From Paenibacillus prosopidis (GTDB lineage: Bacteria > Bacillota > Bacilli > Paenibacillales > Paenibacillaceae), in assembly GCF_003337375.1 (NCBI RefSeq), contig NZ_QPJD01000007.1, positions 248,001 to 312,000 on the forward strand: a stretch of DNA of 64,000 nt, given 5' to 3'. Numbering within the stretch: position 1 is the first letter of the stretch; the number at the start of each line of letters is the position of its first letter. Below, in pieces: positions 27,070 through 35,347 of the stretch. The position numbers and the translations under genes were made by a program. The notes beneath the pieces were generated by a model. The model did no database searches and was not told where the DNA came from. It saw nothing but the letters and a program-made list of their open reading frames with translations.

Positions 27070-27474
27070 ATCAGAACATTCAAGGCCTTCTTAAAAGGGC
27101 GAAATGAGGTTCCTCCTGTAAAAACGGCAGCCACTGGAAATGCTGTTTTCCAACTCGATAGCAGCGGTACTCAATTAAGATTCCGACTTACCGTTCTTAA
27201 CATCACTGGTGTTACTGAAGCACATATTCATCTTGGACAAAGAGGACAAAACGGTCCCGTTGTCGCCTTTCTGTTCGGTCCGTCAAAATTTGGCATATCA
27301 GTAAGACGCGGAATCGTTCGGGGTGTCCTGACAAGCCAAGATTTAGTCGATCTTCTGGCAGGAAAAACGATCATGGACTTAGTTCGTGAGTTTGATAACG
27401 GCAACGCATATGTTAATGTACACACCATACAAAATCCAGATGGAGAAATTCGCGGCCAAATCCGCCGAAATTAA
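27070..27474 (+). CDS. CHRD-domain protein, apparent ATC start
   Basis: The frame reads (M)RTFKAFLKGRNEVPPVKTAA and continues with GVTEAHIHLGQRGQNGPVVAFLF to NPDGEIRGQIRRN and stop: a complete CHRD domain of 134 residues, the size of the single-domain Bacillus proteins. An in-frame TGA lies nine bases before, and no ATG, GTG or TTG occurs between it and the conserved start of the domain. AGGAGTGAGG is placed so that ATC at 27070 is the natural initiation codon. Either initiation is non-standard and weak, or a start-codon mutation has silenced the gene. A TATTAT box lies about 30 bases upstream. The role of CHRD proteins is unclear. Confidence 0.68.
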   Translation: MRTFKAFLKGRNEVPPVKTAATGNAVFQLDSSGTQLRFRLTVLNITGVTEAHIHLGQRGQNGPVVAFLFGPSKFGISVRRGIVRGVLTSQDLVDLLAGKTIMDLVREFDNGNAYVNVHTIQNPDGEIRGQIRRN

Positions 27475-27490
27475 CGAGAGAAAATGGAAA

Positions 27491-27520
27491 AGGACACCGA
27501 ACCTCTTCTGTCAGTGTCCT
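27491..27520. terminator. Stem-loop between CHRD gene and DUF421 gene
   Basis: AGGACAC and GTGTCCT pair around 16 bases, with AAAA before and CTCCTT after; it fits a bidirectional terminator of moderate strength. Confidence 0.6.
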
Positions 27521-27531
27521 CTCCTTACCCT

Positions 27532-27984
27532 TTATTTCTCTTTTTCAATTACACTAAGCTTTCCGTTCGGCTCCATAAAAGCTTCTTCGACCTGTTCAAG
27601 GCTTGTTAATCCTTTAACCCGTAATTCCTGATCTAAGTTATTTTTCGTTATTCTGGCTCTTCGCAACCCGTTTAGCAGTATTTTTCCGTTTTCAATTAGC
27701 TTAATAGGGCTGCCCATCACTAATTTTTCTATAAGCGGGCTTTTCATGGCAAGTACGCTGGCTAATATTTGCATCAACACTAGTCCGGCAATAGCTGCGA
27801 TAAGAATGAATACATTTAGTTCAGGATCAGCTAATCCGTCCCCAATTATCGCTCCAATCGCTATAACGACGACCAGATCAAAATCCGTTAATCTTCCTAC
27901 CGATTGACTTCCCATTACCCGAAAGGCTAATAATCCAACAACAAACAAACCAACTGCTCTTAGAACCGAAAGTACATAATCCAT
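27532..27984 (-). CDS. DUF421 (YetF-type) membrane protein
   Basis: 150 residues. Three N-terminal helices with the family string LLAFRVMGSQSVGRLTDFDLVVVIAIGAIIGD, then LVMGSPIKLIENGKILLNGLRRARITKNNLDQELR, the conserved cytoplasmic domain. Full-length YetF or YrbG are longer (about 200-230 residues); this is a short form lacking the second half of the C-terminal domain. It starts nine bases after the sspH stop, so it is probably expressed in the forespore with it. Relatives are linked to spore membranes; biochemical role unknown. Confidence 0.8.
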   Translation of the reverse strand: MDYVLSVLRAVGLFVVGLLAFRVMGSQSVGRLTDFDLVVVIAIGAIIGDGLADPELNVFILIAAIAGLVLMQILASVLAMKSPLIEKLVMGSPIKLIENGKILLNGLRRARITKNNLDQELRVKGLTSLEQVEEAFMEPNGKLSVIEKEK

Positions 27985-27993
27985 ACACGTGTC

Positions 27994-28173
27994 TTAATGC
28001 TCTTCCAAGCTATGTACTGGCACCACTTGCTCATTCTCCGACTCATTGAGCGGGTAAATTCTCGCTGTTTCCTTATCGTGATCGACATGCTGAATAAAAA
28101 CAGGATTTCCTTGGTAAGTTACATTTGCCATAACTGCAGATTCTGCGATCTCTTGCGCTCTTTGTACGTTCAT
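27994..28173 (-). CDS. sspH: Small acid-soluble spore protein, H-type
   Basis: A 59-residue ORF: MNVQRAQEIAESAVMANVTY, then QGNPVFIQHVDHDKETARIY and PLNESENEQVVPVHSLEEH. This matches the SspH family, including MNVQRAxEIxxSxxMxNVTYxGxPVYIQxV and TARIYPL. It is a minor spore protein made late in the forespore. GGAGG lies seven bases before the ATG. Upstream GAATA and TAAAATA strings at about 17-base spacing are a possible sigma-G promoter. First gene of a two-gene unit with DUF421. Confidence 0.9.
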   Translation of the reverse strand: MNVQRAQEIAESAVMANVTYQGNPVFIQHVDHDKETARIYPLNESENEQVVPVHSLEEH

Positions 28174-28412
28174 GTCATGTCCTCCATTTGTTTAATCAAA
28201 CCATATTTTACACACATTCCATTAAAATATTCTCGAAAGAAAAACGAGCGTTCTTTGCAAAGGAAGCTCTGGAATATTCAGATCAATTTTTGTAAATAAA
28301 TTACAAGTATGTATATATATATTCGGTACACACTAAAGCAAGTAGCCCGAAAGGACAAGCAGCACCTTGAAAAACCTGCATTCAGCCGAAGCATACGAGG
28401 ATATGGAAAAAT

Positions 28413-28886
28413 ATGAATGATAAAGAGAGAAAACCGGAGCTCATATTTTGGAGTATTGCCCTTCCAGGATTTGCCCAGCTATTAAACGGTAAATACGTTA
28501 AAGGGATTTTGTTTATTGCCTTGGAGTTCCTAATCAACGTGAATGCGAACTTTAATAAAGTGATTCTTTTGAGCTTTCAAGGTGAAATCAAGCAAGCAAT
28601 CGAACAAGCCAATTATCAATGGCTGATGTTTTATCCTTGTCTTTACATGTTTGCAATGTGGGATGGATACCGGGATGTCGGGGGAATGAAAACTCCCTAT
28701 TCCTTTCTTCCGTTCGTATTTACTGCGTATTTCTTAACCGTTGGGGTGATCTATTCCTCCAAGCTCAAACTATTTGGGGTACTGCTTGGTCCGGTTTGGC
28801 TGCCGATTCTATTTTTGCCCTTGGGTCTCGGAGTCGGTTTTATATTCAGCAGCATTTTAATCAATTTCAGGAAAAACTATGTATGA
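28413..28886 (+). CDS. Four-helix membrane protein, 157 aa
   Basis: Helices at about 12-28, 31-45, 68-84 and 100-150 (two). The N-terminal PGFAQLLNGKYVKGILFIALEF is a pattern common in small Bacillus and Paenibacillus membrane proteins of unknown role (related in style to TM2-like proteins). GAGGATATGG precedes the ATG. Transcribed alone and ended by a bidirectional terminator. Confidence 0.65.
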   Translation: MNDKERKPELIFWSIALPGFAQLLNGKYVKGILFIALEFLINVNANFNKVILLSFQGEIKQAIEQANYQWLMFYPCLYMFAMWDGYRDVGGMKTPYSFLPFVFTAYFLTVGVIYSSKLKLFGVLLGPVWLPILFLPLGLGVGFIFSSILINFRKNYV

Positions 28887-28901
28887 AGCCTGTAATTAAC
28901 T

Positions 28902-28943
28902 ACAAAGGAGCTAGCCATTATTGCTATGGCTTAGCTCCTTTTT
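28902..28943. terminator. Bidirectional terminator between the membrane protein and the metallophore operon
   Basis: AAGGAGCTAGCCAT and ATGGCTTAGCTCCTTTTT form a near-perfect stem with a short loop, serving the convergent genes. Confidence 0.85.
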
Positions 28944-28952
28944 AATTTAGTA

Positions 28953-29750
28953 CTAGAGTGATCGTGACCGCGGGTGCTCCGAAAGAATAGACTGCAGCAG
29001 CCTCTGTACACTCGGGTGCGGCAGTTGTAGAAACTGCGTTTTGTCCTCACACTGTACAACCAATTCCCCTTTTTCCATGACGGCTAAAGCATCGGAAATG
29101 GTATATGCAGCTTTAATATCATGCGTGATAAACAGGTAAGAAAGGCCGAATATCGTCTTTAAGTCTTTTAACAAGGTCAAAATATTAGCTTGAGTCACCA
29201 TGTCCAAACTGCTAACCGCCTCGTCCAATATAAGCATCTTCGGTTTTAAGGCAATCGCTCTCGCGATATTGATCCTTTGCAACTGCCCTCCGCTAAATTG
29301 ATGAGGGTACTTCCTCATATCTTCCGGGCTTAGTCCGACTGTTTCCAGCAGCTCTCCTATCGTGCGCTTTTGCTCGTTAGGGGATAGGCTCTCGAAGTTT
29401 TGCAGCGGCTCCCCAATAATTTGCTCAGCGGTCATTCGCGGATTTACGGAAGAATAGCAATCTTGAAACACGACCTGCAGATCGCGGCGAAGATGTCTTC
29501 GGGTACTCGCATTCGTGTCATACAGATCGATTCCTTGGAAAAGAATCTGCCCCTTCTGCGGTTTTTCCAAACCTAGTATCACCTTGCCAAGCGTGCTCTT
29601 CCCTGCTCCGCTCGTTCCGAGAAGCCCCAGGCACTGGCCATGCTCGATGGTGAGCGATACATCGTCAAGCACCGTTGCCCGCTTCGCCTGCCAGAACAGG
29701 TTGGATGAGCCGTATCCATGAGTAACGTTCTTCACCTGCAGCAAACTCAC
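28953..29750 (-). CDS. nikE: Nickel/metallophore ABC transporter ATP-binding protein (NikE/CntF-like)
   Basis: 265 residues from the GTG at 29750, which has GGGGGTGAG upstream and overlaps the MFS stop by four bases. Walker A GTSGAGKST (46-54), signature FSGGQLQRINIARAIA, Walker B MLILDEAVSSLD, H-loop FITHD. Belongs to the oligopeptide/nickel ATPase group. Second ATPase of the importer whose other parts lie upstream in the same operon. Confidence 0.88.
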   Translation of the reverse strand: MSLLQVKNVTHGYGSSNLFWQAKRATVLDDVSLTIEHGQCLGLLGTSGAGKSTLGKVILGLEKPQKGQILFQGIDLYDTNASTRRHLRRDLQVVFQDCYSSVNPRMTAEQIIGEPLQNFESLSPNEQKRTIGELLETVGLSPEDMRKYPHQFSGGQLQRINIARAIALKPKMLILDEAVSSLDMVTQANILTLLKDLKTIFGLSYLFITHDIKAAYTISDALAVMEKGELVVQCEDKTQFLQLPHPSVQRLLQSILSEHPRSRSL

Positions 29751-30952
29751 TTGCTCACCCCCGGTTTTTTTGGAAATAGGACAAGCAGCAGAGCAGCCGC
29801 TCCAATGGCGATACAGCTGGAAAACATAGCTTCGTATGAATACGTGCTCGCCACCAGGCTCAGCCCCCAAATGCCTACGGAGGTTCCGAAGTCGGCGGCA
29901 GCAATGAACAGACCGATCCCTCTGCCTCTGAACCGTTCCGGCACGATAAACGACACATAAGTGAGCAGCGTTGGGTACAGCATCGACAATGCAATCCCGT
30001 TGCAAACGGCGGCTAGCAGTACAACAGGCAGCGATTCGGCCATCCGAACCAAACCGACGGCGGTCGTCATCAGGAGTATGAGCATGACAATCATCTTAAA
30101 AGGGAACCGTCCGTCTGTAGGAATCATTTTTCTGCCGAAGAAGCGCAAGGTTATAAGCACCGCGGTTTCGGTCAAGAAATACAATCCGGCATAAGGCAGT
30201 CCGCGCTTCTCCAAATAAAGCGGAAGAAAGGCAGCCACCGTACCGATGATTGCTGAAGCTAGCAGCATGATTACGGAAGGAAGCAGCAGCTTCCGGTCTT
30301 TCCACCCTTTATAGACATCACGGCTGCTGTGAAGATTGTCCGTTTGCAAATTTTCCTGCCTGCGAAGCTCAGGCAATCTGAGATTCATGCCGATGAGGAG
30401 CGTCGTCAAGCTGAGCGGGATCAACCCCATAAAAATGTACGTCATAGGGACCTTATCCGCAAAATACAGAGCGAGAAAAGGGCCGTAGGTATAAGGCAGC
30501 ATGGATGAAAGCGAGAAAAGAGATAAGCCTTGACCGCGGGCTTTCGTGGGTAAAACTTCAATGATCATGAGATGCGACACCATGGAAAAGAAGGAAAGGA
30601 TCACGCCCTGCAAAATTCGGAGCAAAGCGAAAACCCACAGCTCTTGAAAAAGGTACATCGTTATGACAACCGCATTCAATATCAGCGCCGCGGCAAAAAT
30701 TCGTTTTGTCCCGAGCTTGTCGACAATTTTACCGGCGACAGGCCGTAAAAACATCGAGGTAAACATATATGCGCCCATAATTAGACCAATCTGAGCCGGG
30801 CTTGCTCCCAGCTTGTGCGAGCTCAGCGGCAGCAGAATCAGAAGGATATGGCTGGTCGTATAAAATAATATCGCTACGAGGTAAATCTGTATCGCTTTCG
30901 GCCCAAAGGGACGGTCCTGCAAAACCGTCTCCGGCGCTTTCAAGGCATTCAT
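29747..30952 (-). CDS. MFS exporter, staphylopine-exporter (CntE)-like
   Basis: 401 residues, twelve helices. Contains PVAGKIVDKLGTKRIF between helices 2 and 3 (the MFS GxxxDxxGR-type loop) and VPERFRGRGIGLF in the second half. It is wedged between the two ATPase genes of a nickel-type ABC importer, with four-base overlaps on both sides. In Staphylococcus the cnt operon combines the same ABC parts with an MFS pump that exports the opine metallophore. By position this is the counterpart; the cargo is inferred. Confidence 0.8.
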   Translation of the reverse strand: MNALKAPETVLQDRPFGPKAIQIYLVAILFYTTSHILLILLPLSSHKLGASPAQIGLIMGAYMFTSMFLRPVAGKIVDKLGTKRIFAAALILNAVVITMYLFQELWVFALLRILQGVILSFFSMVSHLMIIEVLPTKARGQGLSLFSLSSMLPYTYGPFLALYFADKVPMTYIFMGLIPLSLTTLLIGMNLRLPELRRQENLQTDNLHSSRDVYKGWKDRKLLLPSVIMLLASAIIGTVAAFLPLYLEKRGLPYAGLYFLTETAVLITLRFFGRKMIPTDGRFPFKMIVMLILLMTTAVGLVRMAESLPVVLLAAVCNGIALSMLYPTLLTYVSFIVPERFRGRGIGLFIAAADFGTSVGIWGLSLVASTYSYEAMFSSCIAIGAAALLLVLFPKKPGVSK

Positions 30953-31791
30953 AACATGACAAACTCCTTAGTCGGCTGGTTGATCTGTAACGCGGGTCTG
31001 GCATTGAGCAGTTTTTTCGTATACTCATGCTGCGGATGATCGAACAGCTGGTAGACATCCGCTTTTTCAACTATCCGGCCATGCTGCATAACGACAACCT
31101 CGTCAGCCATCTCCGATATCACACCTAAATCATGAGAAATCAATAAAATGGATGTGCCGTATTCCGAACGTATGCGCTCCAGCTGCCTCAGAACCTGCAA
31201 TTGATTGGTCACATCCAGAGCGGTAGTCGGCTCATCGGCAATAATGACGGATGGCCGGAGGCATATGGTAATAGCTATCATAACCCGCTGCAGCATTCCC
31301 CCGCTCAGTTGAAATGGATACTGCTTCATGATTCCTGCGGGATCAGGTAAATTTACATCTTCCAAAGAGGTAACCGCCAGCTCGAACGCTTGTTTTTTGG
31401 TTAGTGAGGTATGCGTACGGATCGTTTCAATGAATTGATCGCCGATCTTAATCACGGGAGTGAAGGCATTCATCGGATTTTGCATAATGAAGGCGATTTC
31501 TTTCCCGCGTATGCTCCGCATCGTATCCGCTTTCAGCCCGTTCAGCTCACGGCCGTTTAATCGTATGCTGCCTTCCACTCTGGTTGTTTTACGGTCCAGA
31601 AGCTGCATCAAGGACAGACTGGTAATCGTTTTGCCGCTGCCGCTTTCTCCTACAAGACCGAGCACGCGACCGGGCTTCAGCTCAAAATGGATGTCTTGAA
31701 CCAGAGGAACCGTTCCCTGAGCCGTATTTACCGTTACGTGCAGGCCGCTCACCTGCAAAACATATCGTGGATCTATAATCAATGGCCTCAT
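30949..31791 (-). CDS. nikD: Nickel/metallophore ABC transporter ATP-binding protein (NikD/CntD-like)
   Basis: 280 residues. Walker A GESGSGKTITS, signature LSGGMLQRVMIAITI, Walker B VIIADEPTTALD, H-loop LISHD. Starts six bases after nikC and overlaps the MFS gene by four bases. Part of the dipeptide/nickel importer family, pairing with NikE. Confidence 0.9.
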   Translation of the reverse strand: MRPLIIDPRYVLQVSGLHVTVNTAQGTVPLVQDIHFELKPGRVLGLVGESGSGKTITSLSLMQLLDRKTTRVEGSIRLNGRELNGLKADTMRSIRGKEIAFIMQNPMNAFTPVIKIGDQFIETIRTHTSLTKKQAFELAVTSLEDVNLPDPAGIMKQYPFQLSGGMLQRVMIAITICLRPSVIIADEPTTALDVTNQLQVLRQLERIRSEYGTSILLISHDLGVISEMADEVVVMQHGRIVEKADVYQLFDHPQHEYTKKLLNARPALQINQPTKEFVML

Positions 31792-31797
31792 TCCTTT

Positions 31798-32631
31798 TCA
31801 AAAACGTCGTTTTACGCCAAACCGGTCCGACAAAGCTTCACCCAATACATTAAATGTAATAACAACGATAAGAATCATGATTCCCGGATACAGCATTAAT
31901 TCGGGATTGCTTCGTATATATGATTTCCCTTCGTGGATCATGGAGCCCCACTCCGGCGATGGCGGCTGAATGCCGAGTCCAAGAAACGACATGGCGGCGA
32001 TGTCCATGATCGCCCAACCAATTTCCAGCGTTCCCATCACGATGATCGGAGGAAGCACGTTAGGGATCAAATGCCGTCTGATGATCGTCCATTGCGAAGA
32101 TCCGCTTATTCTGGCGGCGGTAATAAAATTCCGTTCCTTCAAGCTGAGAACCATGCCGCGGAACATACGGGCATAATACACCCACTGCACCAACACCATG
32201 GCCAAAACGACCTGCGGGAGTCCGGGTCCAAATATGCCGACAAGCCCTAAAATAAGCACGAGTGACGGAAATGCCATCACCCCTTCGCAGAAACGCATCA
32301 GTATAAGGTCAATTACACCGCCTTTGTAACCGGAAAAGGTGCCGATCAGTAAGCCGATTAATAAAGAGGAGATGAATATCAACGACGCAAAGCCTAAAGA
32401 AACTTGGGCACCGTGTAAAAGGCGAGACAGGTTGCAGCGTCCCAAATGATCCGTTCCGAGCGGATATTCCCACGTTGGAGACTGCAGCTTGAGCGCCAAG
32501 TTCACTTCAACCGGGTCATGCGGAGATATCCACGGTGCCAATATGGTAAGTGAAAAAAGAACGAATAAAATGACCGAGCATACCGCTACGGTCTTCTGAC
32601 TTTTAAGGCCGGTCCGTATACTCGCGATCAA
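31798..32631 (-). CDS. nikC: Nickel/metallophore ABC transporter permease (NikC/CntC-like)
   Basis: 277 residues from the TTG at 32631, which overlaps the nikB stop (TTGA) and has AAAGGAAG upstream; the longer open frame runs through nikB and is not used. Six helices, with the permease family strings LGTDHLGRCNLSRLLHGAQVSL and the EAA loop GSSQWTIIRRHLIPNVLPPIIV. Forms the channel with NikB. Confidence 0.9.
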   Translation of the reverse strand: MIASIRTGLKSQKTVAVCSVILFVLFSLTILAPWISPHDPVEVNLALKLQSPTWEYPLGTDHLGRCNLSRLLHGAQVSLGFASLIFISSLLIGLLIGTFSGYKGGVIDLILMRFCEGVMAFPSLVLILGLVGIFGPGLPQVVLAMVLVQWVYYARMFRGMVLSLKERNFITAARISGSSQWTIIRRHLIPNVLPPIIVMGTLEIGWAIMDIAAMSFLGLGIQPPSPEWGSMIHEGKSYIRSNPELMLYPGIMILIVVITFNVLGEALSDRFGVKRRF

Positions 32632-33572
32632 TGGTCGGTTCTTCCTTTCCAGGAAATTCGGGGATCCAGGTACATCTGCAAAAGATCCACGATCAGGTTG
32701 CATACGATAAACAGACAAGCGGCGAGGAACACATAGCTTTGGATAACCGGTATATCCCGGTTAAAGATCGCTTCGATAAAGTAACGTCCAAAGCCAGGCC
32801 AAGAAAAGACTTCCTCCACAATGATCGTCCCCGCAAGCAATTTGCCCATATTCATGCCGAGACCGGTAAGCATCGGTGAAATCGCAATTTTCAGCACATG
32901 CTTGCTCATAAGCAGCTTCTCTTTAATGCCTCTCGTCCTGGCGTATAACACATACGGCTCCTGTAATTGTTCCAGAACGCTGGTTCGCAGTAACCGGGAA
33001 TAAATGGCAATGAGTCCCAAAGCGAGCGTTATCGACGGAAGGACGAGATGTGCGAACGAGCCCCTTCCTTGCACTGGAAACAGATCGAGCTTGACGGAAA
33101 AGAAAAATATCAATAAATAGCCGAGCCAAAACTGCGGTATGGAAGCGCCGAAATAAGCAAGCAGCCGGCTCAGATGATCGAACACGCTATTTTTGTATAC
33201 AGCCGCCAAAAAACCAATCGGCACGCTGATAAGGATGGCCAGACAAATGCTGCTGAAGGCGAGCTGGATCGTTGCGGGCATCCGGAGAACGACTTCCTGC
33301 CAAACCGGTTCATTAGAAACATAAGATGTGCCGAAATCAAGTCGGCACATCTTCATGAGGGTTTGGGCATATTGTACAAGCAGCGGCTGGTCTAAGCCGA
33401 ATTCATGTCTTTTCTGAGCGAGCAGCTCGTCGGTCGGTTGGATATGCGCCGCAGTCAAATAGGCTTCGGCGGGGTCGACCGGCGAGACATGGATCAGTAA
33501 AAACGTGAGAAGCGTGGCAAAGAGAAAAATAGGTATGACGGCAAGAAGCCGTTTCCCAATATAGCTGCCCAT
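32628..33572 (-). CDS. nikB: Nickel/metallophore ABC transporter permease (NikB/CntB-like)
   Basis: 314 residues with the N-terminal GKRLLAVIPIFLFATLLTFLLI helix, RHEFGLDQPLLVQYAQ, and the permease strings PSITLALGLIAIYSRLLRTSVLEQ and ARTRGIKEKLLMSKHVLKIA (EAA-type loop). Lies 18 bases after nikA. Confidence 0.9.
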   Translation of the reverse strand: MGSYIGKRLLAVIPIFLFATLLTFLLIHVSPVDPAEAYLTAAHIQPTDELLAQKRHEFGLDQPLLVQYAQTLMKMCRLDFGTSYVSNEPVWQEVVLRMPATIQLAFSSICLAILISVPIGFLAAVYKNSVFDHLSRLLAYFGASIPQFWLGYLLIFFFSVKLDLFPVQGRGSFAHLVLPSITLALGLIAIYSRLLRTSVLEQLQEPYVLYARTRGIKEKLLMSKHVLKIAISPMLTGLGMNMGKLLAGTIIVEEVFSWPGFGRYFIEAIFNRDIPVIQSYVFLAACLFIVCNLIVDLLQMYLDPRISWKGRTDH

Positions 33573-33590
33573 GTTAAGCCTCCCTGCGGT

Positions 33591-35207
33591 TTACTGTGCG
33601 ATGTCGATGCTGGAGAATGGATTCTCGTCCCGATTCGCCGGAAATTCAAAGCCGCTTATGTTTTTGTTATACACAACCGTCTTTTTAATATAAGAGACCG
33701 GCAGGAGCGCTGCCTGCTCGTGTAATGTCGTCTGGATGGCACCGTATAGTTCCTCGCGCTTTTTCTCATCCGTAGAGAGAAGGGCTTCCTGCACTTGCTG
33801 ATCCAGTTCTTGCTTCATCGGCAGCTTCGACAGCGCATCCGAAATGCCAAAGCCTTTCTCGGCAACGATGTGAATGAACGAGTGCGGATCATACGGCGCG
33901 CCGTAGTTGCTAAAGAAGTACAAATCAAAGTCGTTTGCACGGAAACGTTTCACCTGTTCAGTAAGCTCAAGACCGGTAATATTCAGCTTAACGCCGATCG
34001 CTGCCCATTCAGCTTGCAGTGTTTCGGCCATCGGTTTTTGAATTTGTTCCGCCTTTTCATAGATCAATTCCAGCTCCAGCGGCTTGCCGTCCTTCTCCCG
34101 GACTGTTTTGCCGTCCGGCAGCAACCAGCCCGCCTCATCCAAATAAGCTTTCGCTTTTTCTATGTCGTATTCGGCCGGTGCTGCGCTAGTTTGAGCATAC
34201 GGAAAGTTTTGGGACAAGAGGCTGTCCGCCATCTCTTCCAAGCTTGAGGTAACGCCTTCAACCATCGCCTTTTTGTTAAAACCATGCTGCAGAGCCTGAC
34301 GCACCTTCAGATCCGCAAGCGCTTCGTTAGTCGTATTCAACACCAATTGTCTAGTCGCGATAGGCTCAGAAAGAGTGGTTTCATATTCTCCGGATGCTTC
34401 CAGCTGCTTATATGCATCCATGCTGATGATGCCTTCTCCGTAGATTAAGTCCAGCTCCCCTTTCTCAAAGGCGAGCACGCGCGTTTCTCCGTCCGGAATA
34501 ATTTTGATCACAATTTTATCGACTTTCGGTTCTTCTCCCCAGTAATTCGGATTACGGGTAAACTCCGCATATTCGTCTGTCTTGTAATCCGCCAGCATCC
34601 ATGGTCCGGTCCCTACCGGCTGCTTCACGCCTTTGGATGTGTCACCGTCATCCGGGAAACCGGCTTCGCCGAGAAAGCGCACCGGGCGGATGACCGACAA
34701 CTCCTGAATAGTCGGGTAATAAGGCTGTTTCAATGTTAGTTTAAACGTAAATTCGTCAACAGCTTCGGTCTTGTCGAGAACACCGATAAAACCAAGCCAG
34801 CTATGATTTTCGACGTTTTTCATAACGGCATCGAAGTTCTTTTTGGCAACCTCGGCGTTAAAAGCCGTTCCGTCCGAAAACTTTACATTTTGACGGATTT
34901 TAAAAGTATATTCTTTACCGTCCTCCGATATGGTCCACGATTCGGCCAAATGAGGCTCAAGCTTGCCTCCGTCTTTGTAGCTGACAAGCGGCTCGTAAAT
35001 CATCGATTGCGCTATCAATTGAGAAGGATTGTAAACATGCGGGTTCATCGTCCCGATATCTCTTGGCCATGATACAGTGACAACTTTCTCAGCCGTGCCT
35101 GCATCTGTTCCGGAATTCTCTTCCGTCTTCTTTGTGGAACAACCTACAAGTGCAGTGGTTAGTATAAGCAGCATAAGAAGCAGCGTCTTTACTCTGGATG
35201 TAAACAT
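33591..35207 (-). CDS. nikA: Nickel/metallophore-binding lipoprotein (NikA/CntA-like)
   Basis: 538 residues. Lipoprotein signal ending LTTALVGC-STKK. The mature protein follows NikA closely in WPRDIGTMNPHVYNPSQLIA, QSMIYEPLV, FKIRQNVKFSDGTAF, QPVGTGPWMLADY and the substrate-site region IATRQLVLNTTNEAL. It captures a nickel or other metal complex outside the cell and delivers it to NikBC. First gene of the operon, 30 bases downstream of a perfect Fur box, which argues for a metal-chelate substrate under iron control. Confidence 0.9.
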   Translation of the reverse strand: MFTSRVKTLLLMLLILTTALVGCSTKKTEENSGTDAGTAEKVVTVSWPRDIGTMNPHVYNPSQLIAQSMIYEPLVSYKDGGKLEPHLAESWTISEDGKEYTFKIRQNVKFSDGTAFNAEVAKKNFDAVMKNVENHSWLGFIGVLDKTEAVDEFTFKLTLKQPYYPTIQELSVIRPVRFLGEAGFPDDGDTSKGVKQPVGTGPWMLADYKTDEYAEFTRNPNYWGEEPKVDKIVIKIIPDGETRVLAFEKGELDLIYGEGIISMDAYKQLEASGEYETTLSEPIATRQLVLNTTNEALADLKVRQALQHGFNKKAMVEGVTSSLEEMADSLLSQNFPYAQTSAAPAEYDIEKAKAYLDEAGWLLPDGKTVREKDGKPLELELIYEKAEQIQKPMAETLQAEWAAIGVKLNITGLELTEQVKRFRANDFDLYFFSNYGAPYDPHSFIHIVAEKGFGISDALSKLPMKQELDQQVQEALLSTDEKKREELYGAIQTTLHEQAALLPVSYIKKTVVYNKNISGFEFPANRDENPFSSIDIAQ

Positions 35208-35238
35208 TTAAATCTATTTCCCCTCTCGGACCCTAATA

Positions 35239-35257
35239 AGTGATAATGATTATCACT
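35239..35257. promoter_or_regulatory. Fur box of the metallophore transport operon
   Basis: AGTGATAATGATTATCACT is a 19-bp palindrome containing the exact 7-1-7 Bacillus Fur consensus TGATAAT-G-ATTATCA. On the minus strand a TTGTAC sits about 17 bases upstream of it, so the box would cover the -10 region. It is not a Zur box (TCGTAAT). Confidence 0.9.
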
Positions 35258-35297
35258 ATCCTTTAGAATAGTACAATAATCAACCTCATCTGTCAAC

Positions 35298-35327
35298 AAA
35301 AAGAGCACCGTTTGAGGCGCTCTTTTT
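35298..35327 (-). terminator. Terminator after the CBO0543-like membrane gene
   Basis: AAAAAGAGC and GCTCTTTTT pair with a GC-rich inner part; located just beyond the stop codon at 35348 on the minus strand. Confidence 0.8.
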
Positions 35328-35347
35328 GACCGTATTAGGATCTCCGT

